From: Butyrivibrio sp. AE2015 | Lineage (GTDB): Bacteria > Bacillota > Clostridia > Lachnospirales > Lachnospiraceae | DNA: 64,000 nucleotides | Direction: 5' to 3' | Assembly: GCF_000420825.1 (NCBI RefSeq) | Contig: NZ_ATVR01000005.1 | Coordinates: forward strand, 1-64,000 | Notes under the pieces: model-generated | What the model saw: the letters and a program-made list of their open reading frames with translations, nothing else | Told to the model about the DNA's origin: nothing | The model's database searches: none | Program-made: the position numbers and the translations under genes | Shown: positions 17,326-25,982 of the stretch, one piece after another | Position numbering within the stretch: the first letter of the stretch is position 1 | Layout: the number at the start of each line of letters is the position of its first letter

Positions 17326-18165
17326 TTAACCCTTTACTGCTCCTCCGATAGTCATGGCGCTTTCCACCTGCTCAGAGAAGATCGAATAAACTATAATTGC
17401 AGGGAATGATGCTATAACCATTGTGGCTCCCATTCCACCCCAGTCTGTCGTAAACTCCCCCTGGAAGAACAACACTCCAAGAGGAAGTGTCTTAAGCTGA
17501 GGAATACTTCCAACTACTACATTGGCAAGAATGAATTCATTCCATGCATTTAGGAAAATATAAATTACAAGCGTAACTGTAGCCGGCCTTACAAGTGGTT
17601 CAATGATCCTAAAGAATGTCTGATAAATATTGGCTCCATCCATACATGCAGCCTCTTCAAGTTCCATAGGAATTCCTTTAAAAAATCCATAATATACCAT
17701 ACAGGCAAATGCAAGGTTTATAGCTATATAAGGGAAAATCAGGGACCATCTTGTTCCCATGAGATTAAACCTCTGAACAACCTTAACTACAGGTATCATG
17801 ATCGCCTGTACAGGAATAAACATTCCAAGCCCTAAAAACAGTCTTGTAAAAGTTCTGCCCTTCCAAATCATTCTACTTGTTGCATAGGAAAATAGCAATG
17901 CACAAAAGATTGTAATAACTACTGTTCCTATAGATACAAGAAGTGAGTTTAAAAAGTATAATGGCACGTCATATTTTGTCCATGCAGTTATGTAATTTTC
18001 GTAATGTAAAGGCCATGGAAATCCAAAAGGATTTGTGACAAATATTTCCTGATTGGTCTTAAATGAATAAAAGAGCATCCATATAAGTGGATATAGTGAA
18101 AAAGCTGCATATATCCAACAAAAACATACAAAAACTTTATGTAAAACGCTTCTTTTAGTTTCCAT
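17326..18165 (-). CDS. Carbohydrate ABC transporter permease (MalG-type)
   Basis: The 279-residue inner-membrane permease of the carbohydrate uptake-1 family has about six membrane segments and the coupling loop LEEAACMDGANIYQTFFRII. It overlaps the upstream permease gene by 11 bp. No ATPase gene is in this cluster; CUT1 importers of Firmicutes often share an MsmX/MsmK-type ATPase encoded elsewhere, which is an inference here. Confidence 0.93.
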   Translation of the reverse strand: METKRSVLHKVFVCFCWIYAAFSLYPLIWMLFYSFKTNQEIFVTNPFGFPWPLHYENYITAWTKYDVPLYFLNSLLVSIGTVVITIFCALLFSYATSRMIWKGRTFTRLFLGLGMFIPVQAIMIPVVKVVQRFNLMGTRWSLIFPYIAINLAFACMVYYGFFKGIPMELEEAACMDGANIYQTFFRIIEPLVRPATVTLVIYIFLNAWNEFILANVVVGSIPQLKTLPLGVLFFQGEFTTDWGGMGATMVIASFPAIIVYSIFSEQVESAMTIGGAVKG

Positions 18166-19075
18166 ATGACAGCCTCCTCTTCTTAGATTTTTCTTCCTCT
18201 TTTAACTGATTCTTTTCTCTGAAAATGAAGTTGATAAGGAGCATTACAAGCATGCACTCAATAACCATGATTGATGCAGATGCAAGACCATAGCCGTAAT
18301 CAGACTTCTTAAATGCTGCATTATACATCATGTACGTCAGCGTGAACGTTGATTTATTCGGGCCACCACCTGTCAAAATATTCATTTCAGTAAATGCCTT
18401 TATACCACCTGTTAAGGATATGATCAGGCAAAACTTATATGTTTCCGCAAGAAGAGGTATCGTGATCTTCATATGTGCTCTCACATTTGAGCATCCGTCA
18501 ATTTTAGCCGCTTCATAATAATCTGCAGGTATTGACTTGATTCCTGCAACAATAAGTGCAAACTGATAGCCCATCCACTGCCATGCATTTACAAATGCAA
18601 TGACATAGATTGCCTTATATCTATCTCCTAACCAGTTTTGAGTATAGTCAGAACCAAATGTCTCAAACAGTTTATTCAATAGTCCCTGGCCACTTAAAAT
18701 CGCGCTCCACAACTGACATACAACTGTTACTGACAGGATTACAGGTATGAAATAAGCAACTCTCAAAAACTTTCTGCCCTTCATCTTTTTGTCAGAGATT
18801 GTTATGGCAAATACTGTTGCAAAAAACATCTGATATACAGTTATAATAACTGCAAAAATAAGCTGATTTCTGTTGGAGGTATAAAAAACTCTATCATTAA
18901 AAAGGTCTATGTAATTCTTTAAACCCAGAAAAGTCGGTGTTGTAAGACCATTCCAGTCAGTGAAGCTGTAAGCAAATACCTGGATGATCGGAAAAAAATC
19001 AAAAATTATAAAAATTGCAAGTGCAGGTAAAACAAATAGAAATATTGCAAGCTTGTTGCCCATGTATTTTTTCAT
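18155..19075 (-). CDS. Carbohydrate ABC transporter permease (MalF-type)
   Basis: The 306-residue partner permease has an N-terminal hydrophobic segment, about six membrane spans and the coupling loop YEAAKIDGCSNVRAHMKI. TGGGPNKSTFTLTYMMYN is typical of UgpA/LplB-type CUT1 permeases. It follows the binding-protein gene after a 70-bp gap that contains a strong hairpin (19100-19123), which may lower permease expression relative to the binding protein. Confidence 0.93.
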   Translation of the reverse strand: MKKYMGNKLAIFLFVLPALAIFIIFDFFPIIQVFAYSFTDWNGLTTPTFLGLKNYIDLFNDRVFYTSNRNQLIFAVIITVYQMFFATVFAITISDKKMKGRKFLRVAYFIPVILSVTVVCQLWSAILSGQGLLNKLFETFGSDYTQNWLGDRYKAIYVIAFVNAWQWMGYQFALIVAGIKSIPADYYEAAKIDGCSNVRAHMKITIPLLAETYKFCLIISLTGGIKAFTEMNILTGGGPNKSTFTLTYMMYNAAFKKSDYGYGLASASIMVIECMLVMLLINFIFREKNQLKEEEKSKKRRLSYGN

Positions 19076-19099
19076 GGTGGTTCTCCCTTATCATAAAAT

Positions 19100-19130
19100 C
19101 AGGCGGCCGTTGTAAGCCGCCTGGTTTATC
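19100..19130 (-). terminator. Intercistronic hairpin, partial terminator or mRNA-stabilising stem
   Basis: CAGGCGGC pairs with GCCGCCTG (8 bp, 19100-19107 and 19116-19123), followed on the minus strand by ATTTTATG after the stop of the binding-protein gene. The T run is short, so read-through is likely. Such hairpins commonly let the binding protein be made in excess of the permeases. Confidence 0.6.
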
Positions 19131-19145
19131 AAGTTTTGATAATTA

Positions 19146-20501
19146 TTATTCCATCACGTCTTTCATATCTGCAATGAACTCATCTGCTGTAAACTGACCT
19201 GAAACAAGTCCCTGTGACTCTGACTGTATACCATCGTTAAATGTTGAATTTGTAAGTCCCCATGTGAACTTTGTTGTTGCTGTGATTGAAGGAAGTGTGT
19301 CTGAAAGCTTCTTCATCATTGCAGGATACTCAGAATCTGGTTCTTTGCCTGTATCAAGAGCAACAAGTGGATTATGTCTGTACATAACCTTTGCTTCGCA
19401 GTACTTCTCTGTGATAAACTCTGCTACTTCTGCTGCGAGCTCAGCATTCTCTGAATCAGGGTTAACTGCAAATCCAGATGCACTTCCACCGCCTGAGAAT
19501 ACGCTCTTACCAGCTTCATAAGAAGCTTCATCTGCTGCAGGATAGAACATCCAGTCAACATTCTCACCAAGAGCTGCTGTTGCATCCTCAATATACCACT
19601 GTCCATTTATGAACATTGCAGCATTTCCTGAAAGGAACATCTCAGATGCCTGATCATAATTTGTTGTTGTTGCTGAATCCTGGAAAAGACCTGCTGCAAC
19701 AAGCTCTTCCAATGTCTTTGCTGCTGTAAGGTAAGCTTCATCAGTGATGCTTGCTGTTCCCTCATCAAGTGCCTTAATACCGCCCTCTGTGTATCTTGTA
19801 GCTACAACGTCATAGGCAGCTGCTGTATTCCAGCCTTCCTGTCCAAAAAGTGCAAGAGGAGTAATTCCCTTTGACTTAAATACTTCAATACAATTCTTTA
19901 ATTCATCATATGTCTTTGGAACTTCAAGGCCATTTTCTTCAAAGAGAGCCTTGTTGTAATACCAGAGCACATATTCCTGTCCAGAAAATGGGAATGCGTA
20001 GATATTTCCATCTTCTGCATATGCAAGATCCTTATTGGCTTCATAAAGCTTATCAAGGAAGCCTGTTGACTTTGCAACATCATTTAATACCATGATCTGA
20101 TTTGACTCACGGAAAGTATTGATAATATCAGTACTTGCCTGGTAGATATCAGGTAACTGTCCTGTAGCTGCAAGAGTTTTAAGTGTCTGTCCGTCATCCT
20201 GAGCCTGAACAATAAGATTAAGCTCAACATTAGGATAAGCTTCTTTAAGCTGCTCTACTGCATAATCATATGGAACTTTTGTATCATCATCTGCATACTG
20301 TGTGTAAATTGAAAGTGTAACCTTCTCCCCTGGCTCCTTAGCCTGAGTATTTTCTGCCTCAGCAGTAGCTTCAGCTGTAGCAGCCTCACTTGGTGCTTCG
20401 CTCTGAGTCTCTGTAGTTGTTTGTGCGCTCTGCCCACAGCCAATAATTGTTGTAGCCGCAACTGTAGCGCAAAGCAGAGAACTTAAAATCTTCTTTTTCA
20501 T
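19146..20501 (-). CDS. Extracellular sugar-binding lipoprotein of a CUT1 ABC transporter
   Basis: The 451-residue solute-binding protein (SBP_bac_1 family) has a signal MKKKILSSLLCATVAATT and lipobox IIGC. A Thr/Ala/Glu-rich linker (about 25-58) precedes the binding domain starting KVTLSIYTQYAD. FINGQWYIED and GGGSASGFAVN are typical family segments. AAGGGAAGGGAA precedes the ATG. It is the first gene of the cluster encoding the permeases and the YesMN-like pair. The sugar is unknown because no glycosidase is adjacent. Confidence 0.93.
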   Translation of the reverse strand: MKKKILSSLLCATVAATTIIGCGQSAQTTTETQSEAPSEAATAEATAEAENTQAKEPGEKVTLSIYTQYADDDTKVPYDYAVEQLKEAYPNVELNLIVQAQDDGQTLKTLAATGQLPDIYQASTDIINTFRESNQIMVLNDVAKSTGFLDKLYEANKDLAYAEDGNIYAFPFSGQEYVLWYYNKALFEENGLEVPKTYDELKNCIEVFKSKGITPLALFGQEGWNTAAAYDVVATRYTEGGIKALDEGTASITDEAYLTAAKTLEELVAAGLFQDSATTTNYDQASEMFLSGNAAMFINGQWYIEDATAALGENVDWMFYPAADEASYEAGKSVFSGGGSASGFAVNPDSENAELAAEVAEFITEKYCEAKVMYRHNPLVALDTGKEPDSEYPAMMKKLSDTLPSITATTKFTWGLTNSTFNDGIQSESQGLVSGQFTADEFIADMKDVME

Positions 20502-20741
20502 AATAATTCCCTTCCCTTCTCTAAATGGCTTCCCTTGGGGAAACTCATATATTGATTACAGTATTCAGTATAAGAAAAAATAATCTCTAAAAAAATGAAA
20601 TATTCAAAATTCTTTTTGTAAAAATCGAAATACCCAAAAGCTATTTTTTTATTATTTTTTACAAACTGTTTATACTCGTAATAATGGCAAGATATTATCA
20701 TGCTTCAGATGATCGACGAAGATAAAAACTATGAAATGCGT

Positions 20742-20785
20742 GAAAAAGGCGATGAAGATACCTGATCTTCAATCGCCTTTTTAGT
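20742..20785 (-). terminator. Terminator after the GGDEF gene
   Basis: AAAAGGCGATGAAGAT pairs with ATCTTCAATCGCCTTTT (about 20743-20759 and 20765-20781, one mismatch or bulge), with T/A runs on both sides. It lies past the stop of the diguanylate cyclase gene (20793). The remaining 20502-20741 region holds the A/T-rich promoter region of the binding-protein gene; I see no gene there. Confidence 0.75.
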
Positions 20786-20792
20786 TTTCAAA

Positions 20793-22232
20793 TTAGTTTC
20801 TTGCAGCTTTTGATTTCATTTTGTCTTCATACATAAGCTTATCAGCTCTTTTAAATACATCGTTCATAGAAGAATCCTTATCCTTGTCAAATACAGCCAT
20901 TCCAATTGCTGCCGAGTATTTTTCCCAAGGCTCCCTGCTATCGTCTTCCATAAACAATTTGAAAGAATTCTTAAGTTCTTGTAATAGAGTTTCTCTGTTA
21001 TCAAAATCCCTGTTTTCCAAAAGAACTACAAATTCATCTCCGCCCACGCGAAATACAGGAGAATGATCGTAAATTACGCATATCTCATGACAGGCTCCGA
21101 AAATATAGTCATTACCATGCTCATGGCCATAATTGTCATTGATCTTTTTCAGATTGTTGAGGTCTATCATGATAATTCCAAATCTGGCTGCCCCCTTTGA
21201 AATATCATCATTTACACGAATCTCTGTTTTATCGTACCATGCCTTATTTTTTACGTGTGTAAGAGCATCCTGATAAGCCAGAATATCCATATGGCTCACC
21301 TGATTTTTCATGTCCTGAACTTTACCTTCTGCATCGATGATGTTTTTCACATACACCTGCATATCCTTGGACATTTGATTTACAGCATTAGAAAGAGATT
21401 CAACTTCATTCTTTGTGTGAATCCCGGGATCTTCATAATGAAGGAGCGAAGGATCATGCTGATAGTGACTTCTTTGAGCAAAAGAGACAACACTTCTTTC
21501 AAGTTTTCTTATTGGTTCTGTAATATTGCGATTCATCCATAAAAGAAACAGAATAAAGAACATTGCTCCCAAAAAGGCAATAAGAATAACATTGGCTACT
21601 GTGTAAGTCTGAATTGTACGCTCTACATCATCGACCTCAATATCTACGCAAAGAGCTGCAAAATGTTCGCCTTTGCTATTTATAAGAGGCATCATAGCAG
21701 TGTAGTCATAGCCCCAAGTACTAAAATTTTTAAAGTAGGAAATGTTATCTTTATCCAGATACATTTGATAACGCACAATTTCCTCGCGTTCATAGACATC
21801 TTTAAGTATAAATCCAAGATAATATCCATCAGGATCTGTTTCTCTTCCCTCCGCTGTATCAGCAGATATAACATTCATCATCACATAATCATCACCATTA
21901 ATATATGGCTTTATTATATATAGGTAATGAATATCAAAATCCTCCATAATTGAATCCATAAAAGAAACAAGTTCAGTATATTTTTCAGATTCAATTCCTG
22001 TTTCCACGCACTCTGAGAGATCTTCAATATCTATATGGCTGTAGACATACTCTAAGACATCAATCATTCGCTTATTGTAGGATTCATAGAGTGAATAATT
22101 GAATGACCTGTAAGTAAGTATGCTCAGCACAAGACAAAGCAGTGTTATAAAAGAAAGAACAAACAAAAAAATGCTACGTTTTAAAGGTCTCTTACTTTTG
22201 CCTAAAATCTGTTCATCTTTTCGTAAATCCAT
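20793..22232 (-). CDS. Membrane-bound GGDEF diguanylate cyclase
   Basis: The 479-residue protein has membrane segments at about 20-42 and 206-230 flanking an extracytoplasmic sensor region of ~160 residues, then a HAMP-like linker (NRNITEPIRKLERSV) and a C-terminal GGDEF domain. The intact active-site motif RVGGDEF indicates c-di-GMP synthesis from two GTP. The RxxD product-inhibition site usually five residues before GGDEF is not present (the sequence there is YDHSPVF), so feedback inhibition is not expected. GGAGAG lies 6 nt before the ATG at 22232; a TTG 15 bp further upstream is less likely. It is divergent from the dehydratase genes. Confidence 0.9.
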   Translation of the reverse strand: MDLRKDEQILGKSKRPLKRSIFLFVLSFITLLCLVLSILTYRSFNYSLYESYNKRMIDVLEYVYSHIDIEDLSECVETGIESEKYTELVSFMDSIMEDFDIHYLYIIKPYINGDDYVMMNVISADTAEGRETDPDGYYLGFILKDVYEREEIVRYQMYLDKDNISYFKNFSTWGYDYTAMMPLINSKGEHFAALCVDIEVDDVERTIQTYTVANVILIAFLGAMFFILFLLWMNRNITEPIRKLERSVVSFAQRSHYQHDPSLLHYEDPGIHTKNEVESLSNAVNQMSKDMQVYVKNIIDAEGKVQDMKNQVSHMDILAYQDALTHVKNKAWYDKTEIRVNDDISKGAARFGIIMIDLNNLKKINDNYGHEHGNDYIFGACHEICVIYDHSPVFRVGGDEFVVLLENRDFDNRETLLQELKNSFKLFMEDDSREPWEKYSAAIGMAVFDKDKDSSMNDVFKRADKLMYEDKMKSKAARN

Positions 22233-22353
22233 ATAAACTCTCCACAATAAACCATATTATATAAATGATTATATCAATATAACGATATATTGTGCTCATT
22301 TTATAAAGATTTATCAAAATTTTCATAGTGTTCCAATAAAAATGCACAATAAA

Positions 22354-22382
22354 TTGACACTAATTAAGTATTACATTAGACT
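22354..22382 (+). promoter_or_regulatory. Promoter of the 2-hydroxyacyl-CoA dehydratase-like genes
   Basis: A consensus -35 TTGACA (22354-22359) is followed by a 17-bp spacer and -10 TAGACT (22377-22382). It lies about 45 bp upstream of the GTG start at 22427. Confidence 0.7.
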
Positions 22383-22426
22383 AAATATATAAATTTATTA
22401 AATTTTTATAAAGGTAGGGGAACTTA

Positions 22427-23629
22427 GTGAAAGACTTAAAAAATCTAATATTCTTTGAAAACCTGCTCCTTGAGGCAAACAATGAGCTGGTTCAAAAAGC
22501 GCAGGCTGGGGGAAAGATATGCGTTGCATATACCTGCGAAAACACTCCTGAACCGCTCCTAAATCTTCCCGGATGCTTTTCTGCAAGGCTCCGTGCTCCA
22601 AGGACAGGTTCTCTTGATATTTCCACTTATTACATGACAAGCTTTTTATGCGAATACTCTCGTGCTCTTTTAGAAAGAGCTATCGAAGGCGGTTTTAACT
22701 TTGCAGATTGTATTATCACGCCCGATGGCTGCTCTATGATAAACAGATGCATAGAAAACATGGAGGTCCTTAAGGCTCTTGGCAAGGATAAGAAGAACTT
22801 CTTTTTTGAGTATATGGAAGTCCCCATGAAAGCCGATGATAATGGGCTGAACTTATATGTATTACAGTGTAAAAATCATATATTAAAGCCGCTCTCAGAA
22901 TCCTACGGAATCGACGTAAGCGATGCAGCTATAAGAAAAGCTGTGACTGAACACAATCATGTTTGCGAACTTATACGTGCTATTGGGGAATTCAGAAAAG
23001 AGGATAACCCAAGAATAACAGGCTATGAATTTAGCGTGATCACTCTTGCAACTTATGTAGCACCAAAATATCTTTTGATAGAAAAATTAGAAGAAACTCT
23101 TAAAGAACTGCAAACGCGTGAACCTGATGAAAAGCAAAATTATAGAGCCAGAGTCCTGGTGGTAGGTTCAGAAATGGACGACACAGATTTTATAAAACTC
23201 ATAGAAAACTCAGGTGCTTATGTCTGCGCTGACCGCTACTGCTACGGATCTCTTCCCGGAAGGAATCCTATTATCCTTAATGATGAGGAAGATGCTCTTA
23301 CCCAGATATGCCGCGCATATATGAACAGAGGAGAATGCCCTCGTTTCATGAACACACAAAAAATGGACCACAGACGCGAATATGTAAATGAACTTGCTAA
23401 AGAATACAAAGCTGACGGAATCATTTATGAGCAGATGAAATTCTGCGATCCATGGGCTTACGAAAAAATGATGGGCTCTACTATCCTAAGAAATAAATAT
23501 GGTTATCCGGTACTTGCTGTAGACAGACCATATTCTATTGGAATCTCAGGTCAGATGCAGACAAGAGTCCAGGCTTTTGTTGAAAGCATAGAAATCAAAA
23601 AAATACAGCGAGGTAATGTAAATGGCTAA
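22427..23629 (+). CDS. 2-hydroxyacyl-CoA dehydratase family protein, shorter subunit
   Basis: The 400-residue protein belongs to the HgdA/HgdB (D-component) family, whose members dehydrate 2-hydroxyacyl-CoA or reduce benzoyl-CoA using [4Fe-4S] clusters. The N-terminal opening AYTCENTPEPLLNLPGC and cysteines at 37, 50, 75, 95 and 102 fit cluster ligands; the C-terminal part has the GIIYEQMKFCDPW segment. A GTG start is supported by AGGTAGGGG and a consensus promoter. It overlaps the next subunit gene by 8 bp. No activator ATPase (HgdC), CoA-transferase or electron-transfer flavoprotein is nearby, so the substrate is unknown. Confidence 0.85.
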   Translation: MKDLKNLIFFENLLLEANNELVQKAQAGGKICVAYTCENTPEPLLNLPGCFSARLRAPRTGSLDISTYYMTSFLCEYSRALLERAIEGGFNFADCIITPDGCSMINRCIENMEVLKALGKDKKNFFFEYMEVPMKADDNGLNLYVLQCKNHILKPLSESYGIDVSDAAIRKAVTEHNHVCELIRAIGEFRKEDNPRITGYEFSVITLATYVAPKYLLIEKLEETLKELQTREPDEKQNYRARVLVVGSEMDDTDFIKLIENSGAYVCADRYCYGSLPGRNPIILNDEEDALTQICRAYMNRGECPRFMNTQKMDHRREYVNELAKEYKADGIIYEQMKFCDPWAYEKMMGSTILRNKYGYPVLAVDRPYSIGISGQMQTRVQAFVESIEIKKIQRGNVNG

Positions 23630-25187
23630 AGAAATTGGTGCCGACAGACTCGGCGATTTTTATAAAGACGGTTCTCTTGTCAGAAAAAGACGTGAATGGC
23701 GCGGTCTTGTTGATACAATGTATGACTATTCCAAATGGCTTGGTATCATGTTAACTCTTGGTAAATTCGTTGCAAAACCAAGAAATGTAAAAGCAATGTT
23801 CCGCTATAGATGGATGTCAAACTACCTGGCTGTTCCAATGATGGTTGACAGGCACACTCAGGGCCTTCGCGGAGAATATCTTAGAATATGTCATACTGAG
23901 CAGGATCTTGTAATAAAAGACGTAGCTAATCTTCTAGACTCACTTTTTAGAGGTGACAGAAGAATTGGTAACGACAAGAAATTTTCAGACAAGGTTGTTC
24001 TGGTTGATGAAAATGAAATGACTGCTGTAATGATGGGATTTCCTGATCTTAAGGTATTAAGTCGAGAAACACCTTCTACCTATGTTTCAGTTCTTCTCAA
24101 TCAGTATGCGGCTTGCCACTACATTGACGTAGCCCAGGAATATGGTCTTGCAGGTGATGTATGTCCTATGCCTGAAGCCGAGGCCGGCGTTTCAATAGAT
24201 GATGACGCTCCTATTCTTGGTGCCTGTGCAATTCAATGTAACACTACATGTGATGGTTCACTTTTAGGAAATGGTGTCATTTCCCAGAGGCTTGAGCACG
24301 AAGACAACATTCCTGTATTCCAGCTTGCTGCTCCACTTCGTCACAAAGAGGATGATGTACAGGAATATGCCGCTCAGGAAATCCGTAATGCAATAGCTTT
24401 TGTCGAAAAGCACACCGGTCACAAGTGGAACTGGGATGCATATTTTGAATGTGCAAAAAGAGTCAACTATGCCACAAAGTGCAGACAGGAATGGCTTGAA
24501 ATGAACAGAACTCCATATCCCCAGGTATTTGGTTCAAACCTTGCACTCTACACTGAAACCAACTATATGGCTATCTGCGGCAGAGTTCCCGCTTTTGAAA
24601 AGGCTGATAAGACAATAACAAAGCTAGCAAGAGCGGCATATGCCAAAAAGAAAATGGCTGCAAAAGAATACCGTCACCGCGCCATCGTATGGGGTGTTCA
24701 GTCACATTATTACATGGATTTTCTTGTATGGCTTTTAAACTGTTGGGGAATTGTTCCTCTCACAGATATGCTTTCTATGGTTTCTACAAAAGAAATTGCT
24801 GAGGTAGATACTCCTAAAAACAGGGAACAGGCCTATTATGATATGGCCTGGCTTACAGAAAACATGATAATGAGAAACCGAACTCATGGAGGATATAAGG
24901 TTCTTTTAGATGAACTTTGGGAATTTGTTGAGATGTTCAATGCAGATATGGTAATACTTTGGGAGCACATGAGCTGTAAGGCTCTGGATGGCATGCACGG
25001 GCTTTTTGAAGAAAAGGCCAGAGAAAAAGGCATTCCTCTTGTATGGGTATCTCATGATCTCTTTGATCCAAGGATCATATCCCGACAGGGTGTCAGAGAT
25101 CAGATCAACTCATTTATGAGAACTGTTATGCAGGAAGAGCCTATTGATCCATCACTTGAGGTTCTGCCTGATGAAAAGAGCTGGTAA
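23622..25187 (+). CDS. 2-hydroxyacyl-CoA dehydratase family protein, longer subunit
   Basis: The 521-residue partner of the preceding gene shares the family fold. The middle region carries GACAIQCNTTCDGSLLGNG, with three cysteines in a cluster-binding-like context, and the C-terminal part has ILWEHMSCKALDGMHG. At 521 residues it is longer than classical HgdA (~480) or HgdB (~380). The tight 8-bp overlap argues for an obligate heterodimer. It is followed 14 bp later by a small membrane protein gene. Confidence 0.83.
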   Translation: MAKEIGADRLGDFYKDGSLVRKRREWRGLVDTMYDYSKWLGIMLTLGKFVAKPRNVKAMFRYRWMSNYLAVPMMVDRHTQGLRGEYLRICHTEQDLVIKDVANLLDSLFRGDRRIGNDKKFSDKVVLVDENEMTAVMMGFPDLKVLSRETPSTYVSVLLNQYAACHYIDVAQEYGLAGDVCPMPEAEAGVSIDDDAPILGACAIQCNTTCDGSLLGNGVISQRLEHEDNIPVFQLAAPLRHKEDDVQEYAAQEIRNAIAFVEKHTGHKWNWDAYFECAKRVNYATKCRQEWLEMNRTPYPQVFGSNLALYTETNYMAICGRVPAFEKADKTITKLARAAYAKKKMAAKEYRHRAIVWGVQSHYYMDFLVWLLNCWGIVPLTDMLSMVSTKEIAEVDTPKNREQAYYDMAWLTENMIMRNRTHGGYKVLLDELWEFVEMFNADMVILWEHMSCKALDGMHGLFEEKAREKGIPLVWVSHDLFDPRIISRQGVRDQINSFMRTVMQEEPIDPSLEVLPDEKSW

Positions 25188-25201
25188 AAGGAGAAACACT
25201 A

Positions 25202-25369
25202 ATGTACGTATTTTTGCATATATTAAAAGTAATTGTTATCATTGTTTTAATTCTCTTTGTTGTAACATTTGGAGTTTATATCTTTAATCTTGATATGAAA
25301 CTAACTGCCGCCATTTATCCATGGCTTCAAAAACACTACGACAAAATTGACAGAGATCAGCATTTATAA
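25202..25369 (+). CDS. Small single-span membrane protein (55 aa), third gene of the dehydratase operon
   Basis: The 55-residue product has a very hydrophobic segment at about 5-28 (valine/isoleucine/leucine/phenylalanine) and a charged, probably cytosolic tail with YPWLQKHYDKIDRD. An AAAGGAG site lies about 9 nt before the ATG, which follows the dehydratase stop by 14 bp. A terminator comes directly after. Position and ribosome binding site suggest a real gene that works with the dehydratase pair, perhaps by tethering it to the membrane. I recognise no family. Confidence 0.75.
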   Translation: MYVFLHILKVIVIIVLILFVVTFGVYIFNLDMKLTAAIYPWLQKHYDKIDRDQHL

Positions 25370-25376
25370 TAAAAAA

Positions 25377-25411
25377 AAGCCTTTCACCTACAAAGGTGGA
25401 AGGCTTTTTTT
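25377..25411. terminator. Bidirectional terminator between the dehydratase operon and the cyclo-ligase gene
   Basis: A 12-bp stem (25377-25388 with 25395-25406, one G-U pair) is flanked by A8 on the left and T7 on the right, so it can act in both directions between the convergent genes. It overlaps the stop codon of the minus-strand gene. Confidence 0.9.
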
Positions 25412-25982
25412 ATGCATTTAATATAATATCAATTGGAATATCATGTACATCATAAGGAACATCGTCCACAAGCTGCTCAGTAAATGCAAGCGCTGCAGAT
25501 CTGATACCAGTAAACCTAAAAAGAAATCTGTCATAATATCCACCCTTATACCCTATTCTGTTGCCTCCTTTATCAAAAGCAACCCCCGGAACTACTACAA
25601 GAGTTTTTTCTATTGGTCCATCAAATATAATTGAATCGTCAAGAATCTGCGGCTCTCTGATTCCCATGTAGCCTTCCTTTAGATCCAATATGCTTTTTAT
25701 TTGGATGAACTCCATAATTCCTTCCTGCCTGTTCATGCACTTTGGGCAAAAAACCTTTTTACCATCCTTCAAAGCTCTGTCAATTATGCCGTCTGTTATG
25801 ACTTCGCTTTTCATAGAAGCATAGATCAAAAGATTCTCTGAAGCATAATAGTCTTCAAGCGCAAAAAGCTTTTCAGAAATTAAGCTGCTTTTTTCCAAAA
25901 GATCCTTTGGTGAGATCTGATTTCTTTTATCCAGGACCTCTTTTCGTATCCTGTCTTTTTCCTTAACTATTTCTTTTTGCAT
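25410..25982 (-). CDS. 5-formyltetrahydrofolate cyclo-ligase
   Basis: It converts 5-formyl-THF to 5,10-methenyl-THF with ATP, recovering a folate storage form. The 190-residue length fits. Signature segments are RKEVLDKRNQIS near the N-terminus, YASMKSEVIT and the C-terminal VVPGVAFDKGGNRIGYKGG followed by YYDRF, which binds nucleotide and folate. It overlaps the upstream ECF S-component-like gene by 20 bp and is the last gene of a long minus-strand cluster. The fhs and folD genes at 39-42 kb act in the same one-carbon pathway. Confidence 0.94.
   Translation of the reverse strand: MQKEIVKEKDRIRKEVLDKRNQISPKDLLEKSSLISEKLFALEDYYASENLLIYASMKSEVITDGIIDRALKDGKKVFCPKCMNRQEGIMEFIQIKSILDLKEGYMGIREPQILDDSIIFDGPIEKTLVVVPGVAFDKGGNRIGYKGGYYDRFLFRFTGIRSAALAFTEQLVDDVPYDVHDIPIDIILNA

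Noticed and set aside
20699-20764. A 21-codon plus-strand frame in the gap between the GGDEF and binding-protein genes
   Set aside because: It lacks a ribosome binding site and its end lies within the terminator stem, so it is probably a by-product of the hairpin sequence.
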